The notes: a model not told the origin generated them from the letters alone. Shown: positions 1-7,618, counted from the first letter of the stretch. The stretch: DNA of 21,745 bases from Calditrichia bacterium (GCA_027039465.1 JALWEA010000592.1:1-21745), one strand, 5' to 3'. Numbers and translations: made by a program.

Positions 1-625
1 AACTACTTTGAACAATTTGGCGGTTTTACAAAAGGCTAAAAATGAATTTCCGCAGGCCTTGGAAAAATACGAAGAAGCCTTGAAGATTTACAGAGAACTT
101 GCCAAAGAAAACCCGCGAACCTATTTGCCTTATGTAGCAACTACTTTGAACAATTTGGCGGTTTTACAAAAGGCTAAAAATGAATTTCCGCAGGCCTTGG
201 ATAAATACGAAGAAGCCTTGAAGATTTACAGAGAACTTACCAAAGAAAACCCGCGAACCTATTTGCCTTATGTTGCGATGACTTTGAACAATTTGGCTAA
301 TTTATATTCGGATAAAAATGAACTTCCGCAGGCCTTGGAAAAATACCAAGAAGCCTTGAAGATAAGGAGAGAACTTGCCCAAGAAAACCCCAAAACCTAT
401 TTACCTGATGTGGCAATGACTTTATTAAATTTAAGCATTTTCCATTTGCAAGCTGTTCCCGACAAAGAAAAATCAATCAATTCAGCTATGGAAGCATTAA
501 CAATTGTTTTACCTTTATATAAGGAAATACCTTATTTAGAGAAATATTTTAAAACAGCTATACAAGTTTTACAGGCAAATGGTGCGGATACTGAGAAATT
601 ATTATCTCTGAAAAATGGCGAATAA
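1..625 (+). CDS. TPR-repeat protein (5' end outside window)
   Basis: The reading frame is open from the first bases of the window, so the true start lies upstream; the apparent start at base 8 is only an in-frame TTG. About 207 residues are visible. The first 138 are three copies of a 46-residue tetratricopeptide unit of the kinesin-light-chain-like type: LNNLA at the first helix, QALEKYEEALKIYREL at the second, then an ENPRTYLPYVA linker. A fourth, degenerate unit (MTLLNLSIF) follows, and the tail from about residue 155 is unlike the repeats. Such units usually form a scaffold behind an N-terminal effector domain (for example CHAT, NB-ARC or NACHT), but that part is not in the window, so no function can be assigned. 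No terminator is obvious directly after the stop. Confidence 0.85.
   Translation, partial: TTLNNLAVLQKAKNEFPQALEKYEEALKIYRELAKENPRTYLPYVATTLNNLAVLQKAKNEFPQALDKYEEALKIYRELTKENPRTYLPYVAMTLNNLANLYSDKNELPQALEKYQEALKIRRELAQENPKTYLPDVAMTLLNLSIFHLQAVPDKEKSINSAMEALTIVLPLYKEIPYLEKYFKTAIQVLQANGADTEKLLSLKNGE
2..415 (+). repeat. Three in-frame 138-bp tandem repeats inside the TPR gene
   Basis: Units start at 2, 140 and 278. Units 1 and 2 differ at only four of 138 bases (E to D, A to T, and two silent changes in the last two codons). Unit 3 is clearly more diverged. Near-identity at silent sites points to recent duplication or gene conversion of one TPR unit. Confidence 0.9.
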
Positions 626-837
626 AATAACGACATGCCAAGAAATATGACCAGCGTATAATACAAGGTACAAATCTACATTGTGAAGTTTCTTAATGCT
701 TTTTCGGCAGTTTAACCGCAGGTCGGTAGGAAAATTTTATTTTCGTTTTAAATTTCTTTTGGGAAGGAACAAGGAATGCGGCTCGTAAAATAATGCCCCT
801 TCTAAGAATTAAATCGCAGGCATTCGTAATGCAATAA

Positions 838-873
838 AAAATCCCCGACCTCAAACCTGAGATCAGGGATTTT
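838..873 (-). terminator. Intrinsic terminator of the ribonuclease Y gene
   Basis: A 15-bp stem (838-852 with 859-873, two G-U pairs when read as minus-strand RNA) closes a 6-nt loop. On the minus strand it is followed by a T-rich run at 835-841. It lies 40 bases after the rny stop. The plus-strand side also has short T runs, so it may act in both directions and also end the TPR gene transcript. Confidence 0.85.
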
Positions 874-912
874 GAATTTTCAATAAAGTATTTCAAATTT
901 TACGCTACCCTG

Positions 913-2517
913 TTAATGGTAATTATTATCATCCAAATTTTCCATGCTCTCGTCAAAATCGTCGGTGTATTTGGAGGCAATCGTCTGGCGAATAACCACC
1001 ACCTTAATCTGACCAGGAAATTCCATGGATTCGCGAATCTTGTTGGCAATATCCGTGGAAAGAACCATCGCCCGTTCGTCGCTGATCTTATCCGGTTCCA
1101 CAATAACGCGAATTTCACGTCCCGCGGAAATAGCATACGTCTTGGCCACGCCCTCAAACGAATTGCCGATTTCTTCCAGCTTGGTAATGCGTTTGGTGTA
1201 CGCCTCCAGCGTATCGCGTCGCGCACCCGGACGGCTTCCGCTGATTTTATCCGCCGCCGTTACCAGCACCGAAATAGGATGGATCGGTTCGGCTTCCTCA
1301 TGATGGGCATAGATGGCATTAATAACAATTTCATGCTCGTTACAGGCCTTGGCAAGCTCTGCGCCAAGCGTTACGTGGCTGCCTTCCGAATTATTGCTGA
1401 CCGCCTTGCCGATGTCATGGAAAAGTCCGGCACGGCGCGCCAAATTCACGTTAAATCCCAGTTCTGCGGCCATGGCTCCCGCCAGATAAGCCACTTCTTT
1501 GGAATGCTGCAACATGTTTTGTCCGTAACTGTAACGATATTTCAAACGCCCCAGGGCTTCCCGCATCTTGGGATGCACATCGGTAATTTTTAATTCCTGC
1601 AGCGTTTCTTCCGCCGCTTTCTGGATGGAGCGGTTGACCTCTTTCGTTGCCCGACGCACCATTTGGTGAATGGAATTCACGTTGATGCTCTTGTTTTTGA
1701 TCAGATATTCCATGGCCAAACGCGCTATTTCACGCGCCACAGGATCGTAGCCGGAAAGGACAATGAGTTCGGGCGTATCGTCAACAATCACCTTAACACC
1801 GGTCGCTTCTTCAAAGGCGCGAATATTACGCCCTTCCCTGCCGATGATCATGCCTTTGTAACGTTCGTTCGGCAACTCAACCGTTGAAAGGGTCGATTCC
1901 ATGGTAAATTCGTAAGCCAAATTCTCAATGGCCGTGGCAATAATTTCTTTGGCCTCGCGCTGAGCTTTTTCTTTGGCCTCTTCTTTGATATCTTTGGCCA
2001 ACTGAACCGCTTCCAACTTAGCCTGGCTTTCCAAATTTTTAAGCAATTCTTTTTTGGCCTCTTCCTGACTCAAATGGGCAATTTTTTCCAGCCGTTTGTT
2101 TTGCTCTTCGATCAGGCTATCCGCATTCTTGTGTTTTTCGTAAAGCAACTGCTCCAGCTCGTTGATCTTTTTCTCTTTGTTTTCCAGCCGAATTTCACGA
2201 ATCTTTAATTGATTCTCATCGCGCCGCAAAGCCTTTTCTTTGCGAATATTTTCGTTCTCAAGGCGAGCCGCCTTTTCTTCTTTTTGCTTAATCTCTCTCA
2301 GAAAGGCGTTGCGCTTCTTTTGCAATTCCGTTTTTAATTTGAAATGGCTGTCACGGCGAATTTTTTCGGCTTCTTTCTTAGCCTGTTCAATAATTTGCCC
2401 GGCCATTTGTTTTTTGCTGTGCAAGAATAAGCTAAATACGGCAATGCCAATTCCCAGACCTACTAGGAAACTGACAAATACCCAGGTAATAAATGTCGCA
2501 TCATAATGTATTGTCAT
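913..2517 (-). CDS. rny: Ribonuclease Y (endoribonuclease)
   Basis: Membrane-anchored endoribonuclease that starts decay of many mRNAs. The 534-residue length is normal for the family (about 520). Order of parts: an N-terminal membrane segment (about residues 8-31), a long charged coiled coil (about 32-200, full of EEAKKE/KEKAQRE patterns), a KH RNA-binding domain with the GMIIGREGRNIR signature (about 221-232), and an HD metal-dependent phosphohydrolase domain with HDIG at about 367-370. The ATG at 2515-2517 follows a GAGGGA ribosome-binding site. The gene is followed by a strong terminator and is probably monocistronic. The DUF3552 N-terminal region and the KH and HD parts are all intact, so the assignment is firm. 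Confidence 0.97.
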   Translation of the reverse strand: MTIHYDATFITWVFVSFLVGLGIGIAVFSLFLHSKKQMAGQIIEQAKKEAEKIRRDSHFKLKTELQKKRNAFLREIKQKEEKAARLENENIRKEKALRRDENQLKIREIRLENKEKKINELEQLLYEKHKNADSLIEEQNKRLEKIAHLSQEEAKKELLKNLESQAKLEAVQLAKDIKEEAKEKAQREAKEIIATAIENLAYEFTMESTLSTVELPNERYKGMIIGREGRNIRAFEEATGVKVIVDDTPELIVLSGYDPVAREIARLAMEYLIKNKSINVNSIHQMVRRATKEVNRSIQKAAEETLQELKITDVHPKMREALGRLKYRYSYGQNMLQHSKEVAYLAGAMAAELGFNVNLARRAGLFHDIGKAVSNNSEGSHVTLGAELAKACNEHEIVINAIYAHHEEAEPIHPISVLVTAADKISGSRPGARRDTLEAYTKRITKLEEIGNSFEGVAKTYAISAGREIRVIVEPDKISDERAMVLSTDIANKIRESMEFPGQIKVVVIRQTIASKYTDDFDESMENLDDNNYH

Positions 2518-2796
2518 ATCATCCCTCTTTTTTCACATTGTTAATTCAAAGATATTTTTAAATTTATAAGAATGATTGAAAAATAAGTTTCAATTCTAAT
2601 TTTACTTTTAATTTTCCCGCACCGTTTTTTCTCTAAAAATCCCGTCCCAAAACCGATTTATTTCATTTATCGGTGCGATCGGTAACATCATTAATTTTTA
2701 AATTCACAGTAATTTAACAAATTTTTAGTTTGTACTACAAATAAATATTTGAAGGCAGGACGATAAGCGTGGCAACGTTTAAGATCGTAAATAAAA
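2518..2796. other. AT-rich spacer upstream of rny
   Basis: No open frame or RNA gene is seen. The side next to rny holds a weak minus-strand promoter candidate: TTGAAA at 2588-2593 and TATAAA at 2563-2568, with a long 19-bp spacer. Nothing else stands out. Confidence 0.4.
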
Positions 2797-2828
2797 AAAG
2801 GCAGCCCCGAAATACCGAAGCTGCCTTT
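2797..2828 (-). terminator. Intrinsic terminator of the ferredoxin gene
   Basis: The 9-bp perfect stem AAAGGCAGC / GCTGCCTTT (2797-2805 with 2820-2828) is followed on the minus strand by a run of T (2793-2799). It sits 17 bases after the ferredoxin stop codon. Confidence 0.85.
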
Positions 2829-2845
2829 GTGGGAAAAACATTCAA

Positions 2846-3097
2846 TTATCCGTCTGGATGTAATCTTTTGTACTTTTCCATTAATTCTTCGTGGGTTTCT
2901 TTATGATTCGGATCCGGCTGACAAGCGTCGGTCGGACAAACAGCCGCACATTGCGGTTCATCATAGAAACCAACACATTCGGTGCAAAGGTCCGGATTGA
3001 TCACATAAATAGGATCGCCTTCGCTAATTGCTTCATTTGGGCATTCCGGCAAGCAAGCATCACATGCAATACAATCTTCAGTGATATACAGTGCCAT
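2846..3097 (-). CDS. 2[4Fe-4S] ferredoxin, YfhL/Allochromatium type
   Basis: Small cytoplasmic electron carrier of 83 residues with two 4Fe-4S clusters. The first cluster ligands are C9, C12 and C15, with C19 following as CP; the second set is C38, C41, C50 and C54. Eight residues separate C41 and C50 instead of the usual two. That insertion, plus the charged C-terminal helix (about 65-83), is typical of the low-potential Alvin/YfhL ferredoxins. An extra Cys (C59) follows. A GTG two codons upstream (3101-3103) is in frame, but the AGGAG ribosome-binding site at 3103-3107 overlaps it and sits 5 nt before the ATG at 3097, so the ATG is chosen. The redox partner cannot be told from this neighbourhood. 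Confidence 0.93.
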   Translation of the reverse strand: MALYITEDCIACDACLPECPNEAISEGDPIYVINPDLCTECVGFYDEPQCAAVCPTDACQPDPNHKETHEELMEKYKRLHPDG

Positions 3098-3135
3098 GGT
3101 CACTCCTCTTAATTTAGTGAATTGAACTTAATTTA

Positions 3136-3342
3136 TTAATCGACGAGTTTGAACCCGACTTTTAAGATAACTTGGAATTCTGCGATTTTGCCGTCTTTAA
3201 CGGCGCCTCTCTGCTCGACCACCTGAAACCAGCTAATGGCTTTTAACGTTTCCGAAGCTTTGGTGATCGCATTCTGCGTCGCGTCTTCGTAGCTCTTGGT
3301 CGAAGTACCGACGATTTCTATTAACTTATAAACATCACTCAT
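3136..3342 (-). CDS. Dodecin family flavin-binding protein
   Basis: A 68-residue dodecin. Members form hollow dodecamers that bind and shield flavin (or CoA in some bacteria). The sequence runs strand-helix-strand-strand: VYKLIEIVGTS, then SYEDATQNAITKASET, then W38 in ISWFQVVEQRG (the aromatic that stacks on the flavin), then AEFQVILKVGFKL. The frame stays open another 20 codons upstream to 3402, but that extension is unlike the family. The ATG at 3342 has a purine-rich GGGGGAAAAG just before it and gives exactly the usual dodecin length. It lies 38 bases after the ferredoxin start region on the same strand; both may be minus-strand single genes. Confidence 0.94.
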   Translation of the reverse strand: MSDVYKLIEIVGTSTKSYEDATQNAITKASETLKAISWFQVVEQRGAVKDGKIAEFQVILKVGFKLVD

Positions 3343-3449
3343 AATCTTTTCCCCCAATTTTATGTGCCTGCCAAATATAACAAATCTACCGATGTATTTC
3401 AAAACCTTATTTTATTTTTTGTATTTTCATCTCTTGCCGTATTGGCGGA

Positions 3450-3866
3450 TTATTCGTCTAAAACTTTAACAATTTCTTTTAGTTCCGCAATTATATGTTT
3501 TAATAATTTTTGATTGATTTCATCTTTTGGCCCGGATGCTCTTGCCGTCTCGGTTGCCGTTTCTTTTTGGGCAGTTGCTTCCGCATTTTGTCTTTGCATG
3601 TTCTGCCTTTCGCGTTTCGCTTCCACATGATATTTCTGATTCAGGATTTTATTAGCGCCGCGAATGGTAAATCCCCGATCATACAAAAGATGTTTAATGT
3701 CGTTCAAAATTTTCAAATCCAGATCGCTGTAACGGCGGCTGCCTCCGGGCGATTTCGCGGGATTTAAAGCGTCGAACACGGTTTCCCAATAGCGCAACAC
3801 CGATTGCGGGAGTTCCAAATACTCCGCCACCTGTCCAATGGAATAATAAGGTTTTTTAGTTTCCAT
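3450..3866 (-). CDS. MerR-family transcriptional regulator
   Basis: 138 residues. The N-terminal winged helix (about 7-75) reads YYSIGQVAEYLELP, SVLRYWE, then SRRYSDLDLKILNDIKHLLYDRGFTIRGANKIL, the standard MerR DNA-binding pattern. The rest is a polar Ala/Glu/Thr-rich linker (about 85-118) and a short helix. There is no recognisable effector domain and there are no Cys ligands for metal sensing. This short form is common in Bacteroidota-like genomes as a 'MerR family regulator' of unknown target. Nothing nearby shows an obvious MerR-type promoter with a 19-20 bp spacer that would name its target. The ATG at 3866 is preceded by a weak AAAGAAAG. Confidence 0.9.
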   Translation of the reverse strand: METKKPYYSIGQVAEYLELPQSVLRYWETVFDALNPAKSPGGSRRYSDLDLKILNDIKHLLYDRGFTIRGANKILNQKYHVEAKRERQNMQRQNAEATAQKETATETARASGPKDEINQKLLKHIIAELKEIVKVLDE

Positions 3867-4065
3867 CTTTCTTTTTACCCGTGTAGTTAATCTTTTTTTC
3901 TAAATTAATAGTAATTTGATAAAAATCAACTAAAAAGATTAAATAGATAAATGAAAAAAGAAAAAGGAAAAAGGATTAGTACCCGTTTTGGATTTTTTTA
4001 ATGCATCGGATAAAATGCTTTTAGAGCGACTGCTTTTTAGTAACGAAAATATGCCGTTTTGCAAC

Positions 4066-4094
4066 TTGACTCATGTTTTAATAAGAATTATCTT
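4066..4094 (+). promoter_or_regulatory. Sigma-70-like promoter for the OPT transporter
   Basis: TTGACT (4066-4071) and TATCTT (4089-4094) are separated by exactly 17 bp and lie about 57 bp upstream of the transporter start. This is a pattern match only. Confidence 0.5.
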
Positions 4095-4150
4095 GCAGTT
4101 TTATTTGGGATTCTCTGTGAAATGGTGTATTACAAAGGATTGGAGTTCTT

Positions 4151-6154
4151 ATGGCGAAGAAACCTTTTAAACCTTACGTACCACCGGAAAGCACATTACC
4201 CGAATTAACCATTAAAGCGGTTGTGCTTGGTGTTTTAATGGCCATTGTTTTGGGAGCAGCCAACGCATATCTTGGCATGAAAGCCGGTTTGACCGTAGCT
4301 GCCACCTTCCCGGCCGCCGTGGTAGCCATTGCGGCCTTGCGTCCTTTCAAAGGGTCTATTCTGGAAGAAAATATTGCCCGTACCACGGCTTCGGTCGGTG
4401 AAGCATTGGTTGCCGGTGCAATTTTCACCATTCCCGCTTTTGTTATCAGCGGTGTTTGGGATCATTTGCACTATCTGGAAAGCACGGCCATTATGCTGAT
4501 TGGGGGTACGCTTGGTGTTTTGTACGTTACCATCTTGCGGCGTAGTTTGGTTGAAGAGGCGGGACTTCCTTTCCCCGAAAGTGTGGCCGCTGCCGAAATC
4601 GTCAAAGCCGGCCAAGGCGGACAAACCGGCGCGGGTTCCGTTTTTTTGAGTATGGGATTGGCCACTATTTGGGAGCTTTTCAAAAACTCCAACGGTATTC
4701 AAATCATTCAGGATTACGCAGGCGGTTATTTTTCCATGGCCAAATCAAAAATTGAAATGTTTGGCCACAAAACGATTTTCGGCGGAGGTTTTATTGCCGA
4801 AACCCCTGCCGCCTCTCCGGCTTTAACCGGTGTGGGATTCATTGTCGGTTTGCGTGTTTCGGCGGTGCTTTTTGCCGGTGCGTTGATCGGTTGGTTGGTT
4901 TTGGTTCCGCTGGGCGTTTTTGCGAATCCGGGCTTAAGTGCTTTTGTAGCCGAAGGACATTCCTGGCTGGATATTGCCACACAGGTTTGGCTTAAACAAA
5001 TCCGGCCGTTTGCCGTAGGAACTATGATCGTGGCCGCTTTTTACACACTTTACAATCTTAAGGATTCGTTAATGGCGGGCATCAGTAAAGCGGTTAGTGA
5101 CCTGCAGGTTAAAAAAGAAAAAGGCGATGAAGTCAATCGTCTGGAAATCGATCTGGACTTTAAAAAAGTTGTTTTGACTATTTTGCTAATCGGCGTGCCC
5201 ATGTATTTCTTATATGAGTACTTTGCCCGCTCCGTCGGAAGCGCCATTTTGTTAACGGTCATCATGTTGTTATTGGGTGTTTTGTTCGCCGCGGTTGCAG
5301 GATACCTGGTCGGGCTGGTGGGCAGCTCCAACAATCCCATCAGCGGTCTTACCCTTAGTGCATTATTAATCGCCGCCGTTTTGTTGGTTTTTTTGGGTGT
5401 TACGGGACAACATGGTGTGATGGCGGTTTTAGGAGTGGCCGGTGTGGTCTGTACTTCCGCCGGAATTGCCGGTGACATGACGCAGGACTTGAAAGTGGGC
5501 CATATTTTGGGCGGTACCCCGTGGAAAATGGAAATCGCCGAAATCATCGGTGTTATTGCCGCTTCTTTGATTTTGGTTTTTCCCATGATTGCCATGGATC
5601 AGGTTTACCATATCGGTAGCGCTGCCCTTCCCGCACCGCAAGCGGGTTTGATGGCTTTGATGGCCAAAGGAATCGTAGGCGGTGAAATGTCCTGGCCGTT
5701 GGTCGTTGCAGGAATGTTTTTCGCGGTGGGCTTAATTATGATTAGCTCTCCTTCGCCCATGCTTATTGCCGTGGGGATGTATTTACCGTTCCACTCCACG
5801 TTTGCCATCTTCATGGGCGGTATTATTCGCTGGCTGATGGATGTGATGCTCAAGAAACGCAACGCAACCGACGAGCAAAAAGTCAAGGCCGAAAATAAAG
5901 GCGTATTGATTTCTTCGGGTTTGATTGCGGGTGAAGCGTTAACCGCCGTGGTTCTGGCGTTTATTGTATTGGGTGAACGCCTTTCCGGAGTTAAACGGAT
6001 TGTTGACGGACACGTAGTTAGTTCGCTGAAATATTATGCCGTAAAAACCTTGGGCGTAACGCATCCCAGTGTAATTGTCGGACTTTTGGTATTTTTAGGT
6101 TTAGCCTATATGTTGGTTGTACTTCCGCTTAAAGCGGCAAAAAATGAAAACTAA
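4151..6154 (+). CDS. OPT-family oligopeptide transporter
   Basis: 667-residue inner-membrane secondary transporter of the OPT family, prokaryotic branch; members move small peptides or metal chelates with protons. About 14-16 hydrophobic segments cover almost the whole length. Family hallmarks are the N-terminal LPELTIKAVVLGVLMAIVLG, the AANAYLGMKAGLTVA stretch in segment 1, the FPESVAAAEIVKAGQ loop (about 138-152), NPISG at 395-399 inside SSNNPISGLTLSALL, and the DMTQDLKVGHILGGTPWK loop (about 445-462). The ATG at 4151 has GGAG five bases upstream. A terminator follows, so this is likely a one-gene transcript. The substrate cannot be read from the sequence. Confidence 0.95.
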   Translation: MAKKPFKPYVPPESTLPELTIKAVVLGVLMAIVLGAANAYLGMKAGLTVAATFPAAVVAIAALRPFKGSILEENIARTTASVGEALVAGAIFTIPAFVISGVWDHLHYLESTAIMLIGGTLGVLYVTILRRSLVEEAGLPFPESVAAAEIVKAGQGGQTGAGSVFLSMGLATIWELFKNSNGIQIIQDYAGGYFSMAKSKIEMFGHKTIFGGGFIAETPAASPALTGVGFIVGLRVSAVLFAGALIGWLVLVPLGVFANPGLSAFVAEGHSWLDIATQVWLKQIRPFAVGTMIVAAFYTLYNLKDSLMAGISKAVSDLQVKKEKGDEVNRLEIDLDFKKVVLTILLIGVPMYFLYEYFARSVGSAILLTVIMLLLGVLFAAVAGYLVGLVGSSNNPISGLTLSALLIAAVLLVFLGVTGQHGVMAVLGVAGVVCTSAGIAGDMTQDLKVGHILGGTPWKMEIAEIIGVIAASLILVFPMIAMDQVYHIGSAALPAPQAGLMALMAKGIVGGEMSWPLVVAGMFFAVGLIMISSPSPMLIAVGMYLPFHSTFAIFMGGIIRWLMDVMLKKRNATDEQKVKAENKGVLISSGLIAGEALTAVVLAFIVLGERLSGVKRIVDGHVVSSLKYYAVKTLGVTHPSVIVGLLVFLGLAYMLVVLPLKAAKNEN

Positions 6155-6163
6155 TCACCTTTT

Positions 6164-6196
6164 AAGGCCTTCCGAATTGTCGGGAGGCCTTTATTT
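6164..6196 (+). terminator. Intrinsic terminator after the OPT transporter
   Basis: 12-bp stem 6164-6175 with 6180-6191 (one G-U pair) around the loop ATTG, followed by TTATTTT. It separates the transporter from the PqqD-like gene 22 bases further on. Confidence 0.85.
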
Positions 6197-6217
6197 TAAT
6201 AACGGATAGAATCTGCC

Positions 6218-6580
6218 ATGGAAAACGAAAAACCGGATTTAATGGAACTTATTCCCGTACGTTTATTCGAATGGGAAACGGACAAAGAAACGAACAATGT
6301 CATTGTAATCCGTCCGAAATTCACTTCGAAATTTGGGAAAAAACTTTTATTACCTCTTTTCGGTAGAAAGTATTTCAGAATCAAATTGGACGCGCTGGGC
6401 AGCAAAGTGTGGCAAATGGCCGACGGCGAGCATACGGTCGGCGATATTTTAAAGGCCTTGCAGGATGAATTTACCGAAGAACCGGATCTTGCCAAACGTT
6501 TAACTATTTTTGTTCATCAACTGGTACGGGAAAAGTTCATTCAGCTATTGCAGCGTGTTAAGGAAGATGAGCAATCCTAA
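6218..6580 (+). CDS. PqqD-like (RRE-type) small protein
   Basis: 120 residues. The C-terminal two thirds match the PqqD fold: IKLDALGSKVWQMADGEHTVGDILKALQDEF (about 50-80), then a helix VHQLVREKFIQLLQRV (about 95-111). PqqD domains bind leader peptides of ribosomally made peptides and hand them to modifying enzymes. Here there is no radical SAM enzyme, precursor peptide or cyclase in view, so it is an orphan. The N-terminal 45 residues (MELIPVRLFEWETD, then a basic KFTSKFGKKLLLP) are not part of the domain. The ATG at 6218 has only a weak upstream purine patch. The terminator just upstream implies read-through or its own weak promoter. Confidence 0.8.
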   Translation: MENEKPDLMELIPVRLFEWETDKETNNVIVIRPKFTSKFGKKLLLPLFGRKYFRIKLDALGSKVWQMADGEHTVGDILKALQDEFTEEPDLAKRLTIFVHQLVREKFIQLLQRVKEDEQS

Positions 6581-6596
6581 AGCTATTCGATAGGCA

Positions 6597-6989
6597 TTAT
6601 TCCGTTAACATTTTGCGTAAAAAATTTTCTTTACGCGCGCCAACCACAAAATCCCGAATAACCGTCCCTTCCATCAGCGTTAACGTAGGCGTTCCCATCA
6701 CCCCGAACACCGGCCCAAGATGCGTGTCCCTGCTTAAATCGATCTTAATGATGTTATCGAATTCATTTTTTAACCGATCGATGGTTGGCGTCATTATTCG
6801 ACATGCCGAACAGGTGGGCGTGTAAAAGTAGATTAATGTTTTGGGATGCTTTTGCAGCTCGCGCGCCAAATTTTCAGGCAGATTTTGTACTTCCTTGCCG
6901 CGCTTTAGCCAACCTTGCAAACGCATGTACACTTGTAACAAAATATAAAGAGCAACAATGGTAATCGTGATGTAGAAAAAAACGTGCAT
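6597..6989 (-). CDS. Membrane-anchored thioredoxin-like protein
   Basis: 130 residues: one N-terminal membrane helix (about 4-22, FFYITITIVALYILLQVY), a basic linker, then a thioredoxin fold. TLIYFYTPTC-SAC puts the redox pair at C60 and C63 (CSAC instead of CGPC). IKIDLSRD and the cis-proline at P101 (MGTPTLTL) complete the fold. The helix is followed by RLQGWLKRGK, so positive-inside predicts that the thioredoxin domain faces the cytoplasm; this is an inference. The start codon directly follows the stop of the upstream gene (TAAATG), which indicates translational coupling. Third gene of the 7417-6597 operon. Confidence 0.9.
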   Translation of the reverse strand: MHVFFYITITIVALYILLQVYMRLQGWLKRGKEVQNLPENLARELQKHPKTLIYFYTPTCSACRIMTPTIDRLKNEFDNIIKIDLSRDTHLGPVFGVMGTPTLTLMEGTVIRDFVVGARKENFLRKMLTE

Positions 6990-7196
6990 TTAGGCGTCCT
7001 GTTCCTTTTTCGGTTTCTTTTTAAAATCCCAGCCCAAAACCAATCCGGCGCCCATTCCGTAACCGGTCATTAAATAAGGGTTACTGGTGAGCGGGCAGCT
7101 TCCGCTAACGCAGCCCACAAAGTAATAATAAGCAAAACCGGCTGCCCCGCCGAGAAACATCAAGATAAGCAACTTTTTCCATTTTAATTGTTTCAT
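6990..7196 (-). CDS. DUF6132-type small membrane protein
   Basis: 68 residues: one hydrophobic N-terminal segment (about 8-27), a conserved GC-V-SGSC-PLTSNP block (C29 and C34), then YGMGAGLVLGW (about 46-56), a possible second membrane segment, and a lysine-rich tail. This layout matches the DUF6132 family, whose function is not established. The two Cys lie at the membrane edge and could form a disulfide that the co-encoded thioredoxin reduces; that link is inference. Its stop abuts the thioredoxin start, and it begins 11 bases after the DUF1858 stop. Confidence 0.82.
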   Translation of the reverse strand: MKQLKWKKLLILMFLGGAAGFAYYYFVGCVSGSCPLTSNPYLMTGYGMGAGLVLGWDFKKKPKKEQDA

Positions 7197-7207
7197 GGAT
7201 TTCCTTT

Positions 7208-7417
7208 TTATTTTTCTTCTGCTAACGAATTCAATTGCACAATAATTTCCGTCATTTTATCGGCCATGCCTTTTTCTTTGATTTTTTCTTCCAGCGTACC
7301 CCAAACCGGTTCACCGCAGACCATGCATTGAATACCCATCTCCTGCATGGGGCGCACCAATTCCGGATGCTCTTCCACGATTTCTTCAATGGTCATATCT
7401 TTTTCGATCTTTGCCAT
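7208..7417 (-). CDS. DUF1858 redox-disulfide domain protein
   Basis: 69 residues made entirely of one DUF1858 domain ('hybrid-cluster-protein-associated redox disulfide' family): DMTIEEIVEEHPELVRPMQEMGIQCMVCG, then WGTLEEKIKEKGM. The Cys pair is C31 and C34 in a C-x-x-C arrangement. A GGAGG ribosome-binding site lies about 7 nt before the ATG at 7417. First gene of a three-gene operon with DUF6132 and a thioredoxin. The domain is thought to take part in thiol/disulfide or Fe-S chemistry; no direct reaction is known. Confidence 0.88.
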   Translation of the reverse strand: MAKIEKDMTIEEIVEEHPELVRPMQEMGIQCMVCGEPVWGTLEEKIKEKGMADKMTEIIVQLNSLAEEK

Positions 7418-7522
7418 GATTTAACCTCCAAATCTGAAATTTGTTCGAAAGATTAGATGCACAAAGCAGACCTTAGGGTCAAAGGAATCTGCCTAACTCC
7501 GGCCGAACAAACTTGGTTAAAT

Positions 7523-7551
7523 TTGAAAAATCACCTCAAATATATTATATT
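7523..7551 (+). promoter_or_regulatory. Sigma-70-like promoter for the ATPase gene
   Basis: TTGAAA (7523-7528), a 17-bp spacer, and TATATT (7546-7551). The predicted transcription start falls inside the tandem repeats that begin at 7552. Confidence 0.5.
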
Positions 7552-7596
7552 GTAACGCTTGTTACCGTAACCTCCATTACAGTAATGAATAGTACA
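7552..7596 (+). promoter_or_regulatory. Three tandem 15-bp operator-like repeats
   Basis: Three head-to-tail 15-mers: GTAACGCTTGTTACC (7552), GTAACCTCCATTACA (7567) and GTAATGAATAGTACA (7582). Each is itself a GTAA...TTAC-type inverted repeat (weakest in the third). They also create palindromes across the joints: GTTAC-c-GTAAC centred on 7566 and ATTAC-a-GTAAT centred on 7581. The position between the -10 box and the ATPase start suggests a repressor binding site. Confidence 0.6.
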
Positions 7597-7618
7597 ATAA
7601 CAATTAATAGGTTTATTT

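Noticed and set aside
693..896. 67-codon minus-strand open frame
   Set aside because: It contains the whole rny terminator hairpin within its first codons, has no ribosome-binding site and matches no family.
3988..4170. 60-codon open frame before the OPT transporter
   Set aside because: Starts at a TTG without a ribosome-binding site, covers the likely promoter and overlaps the real gene start.
7466..7492. Hairpin GCAGA-CCTT...AAGG-aa-TCTGC upstream of the DUF1858 operon
   Set aside because: Short, bulged, and without a U-run; too weak to call an attenuator or riboswitch.
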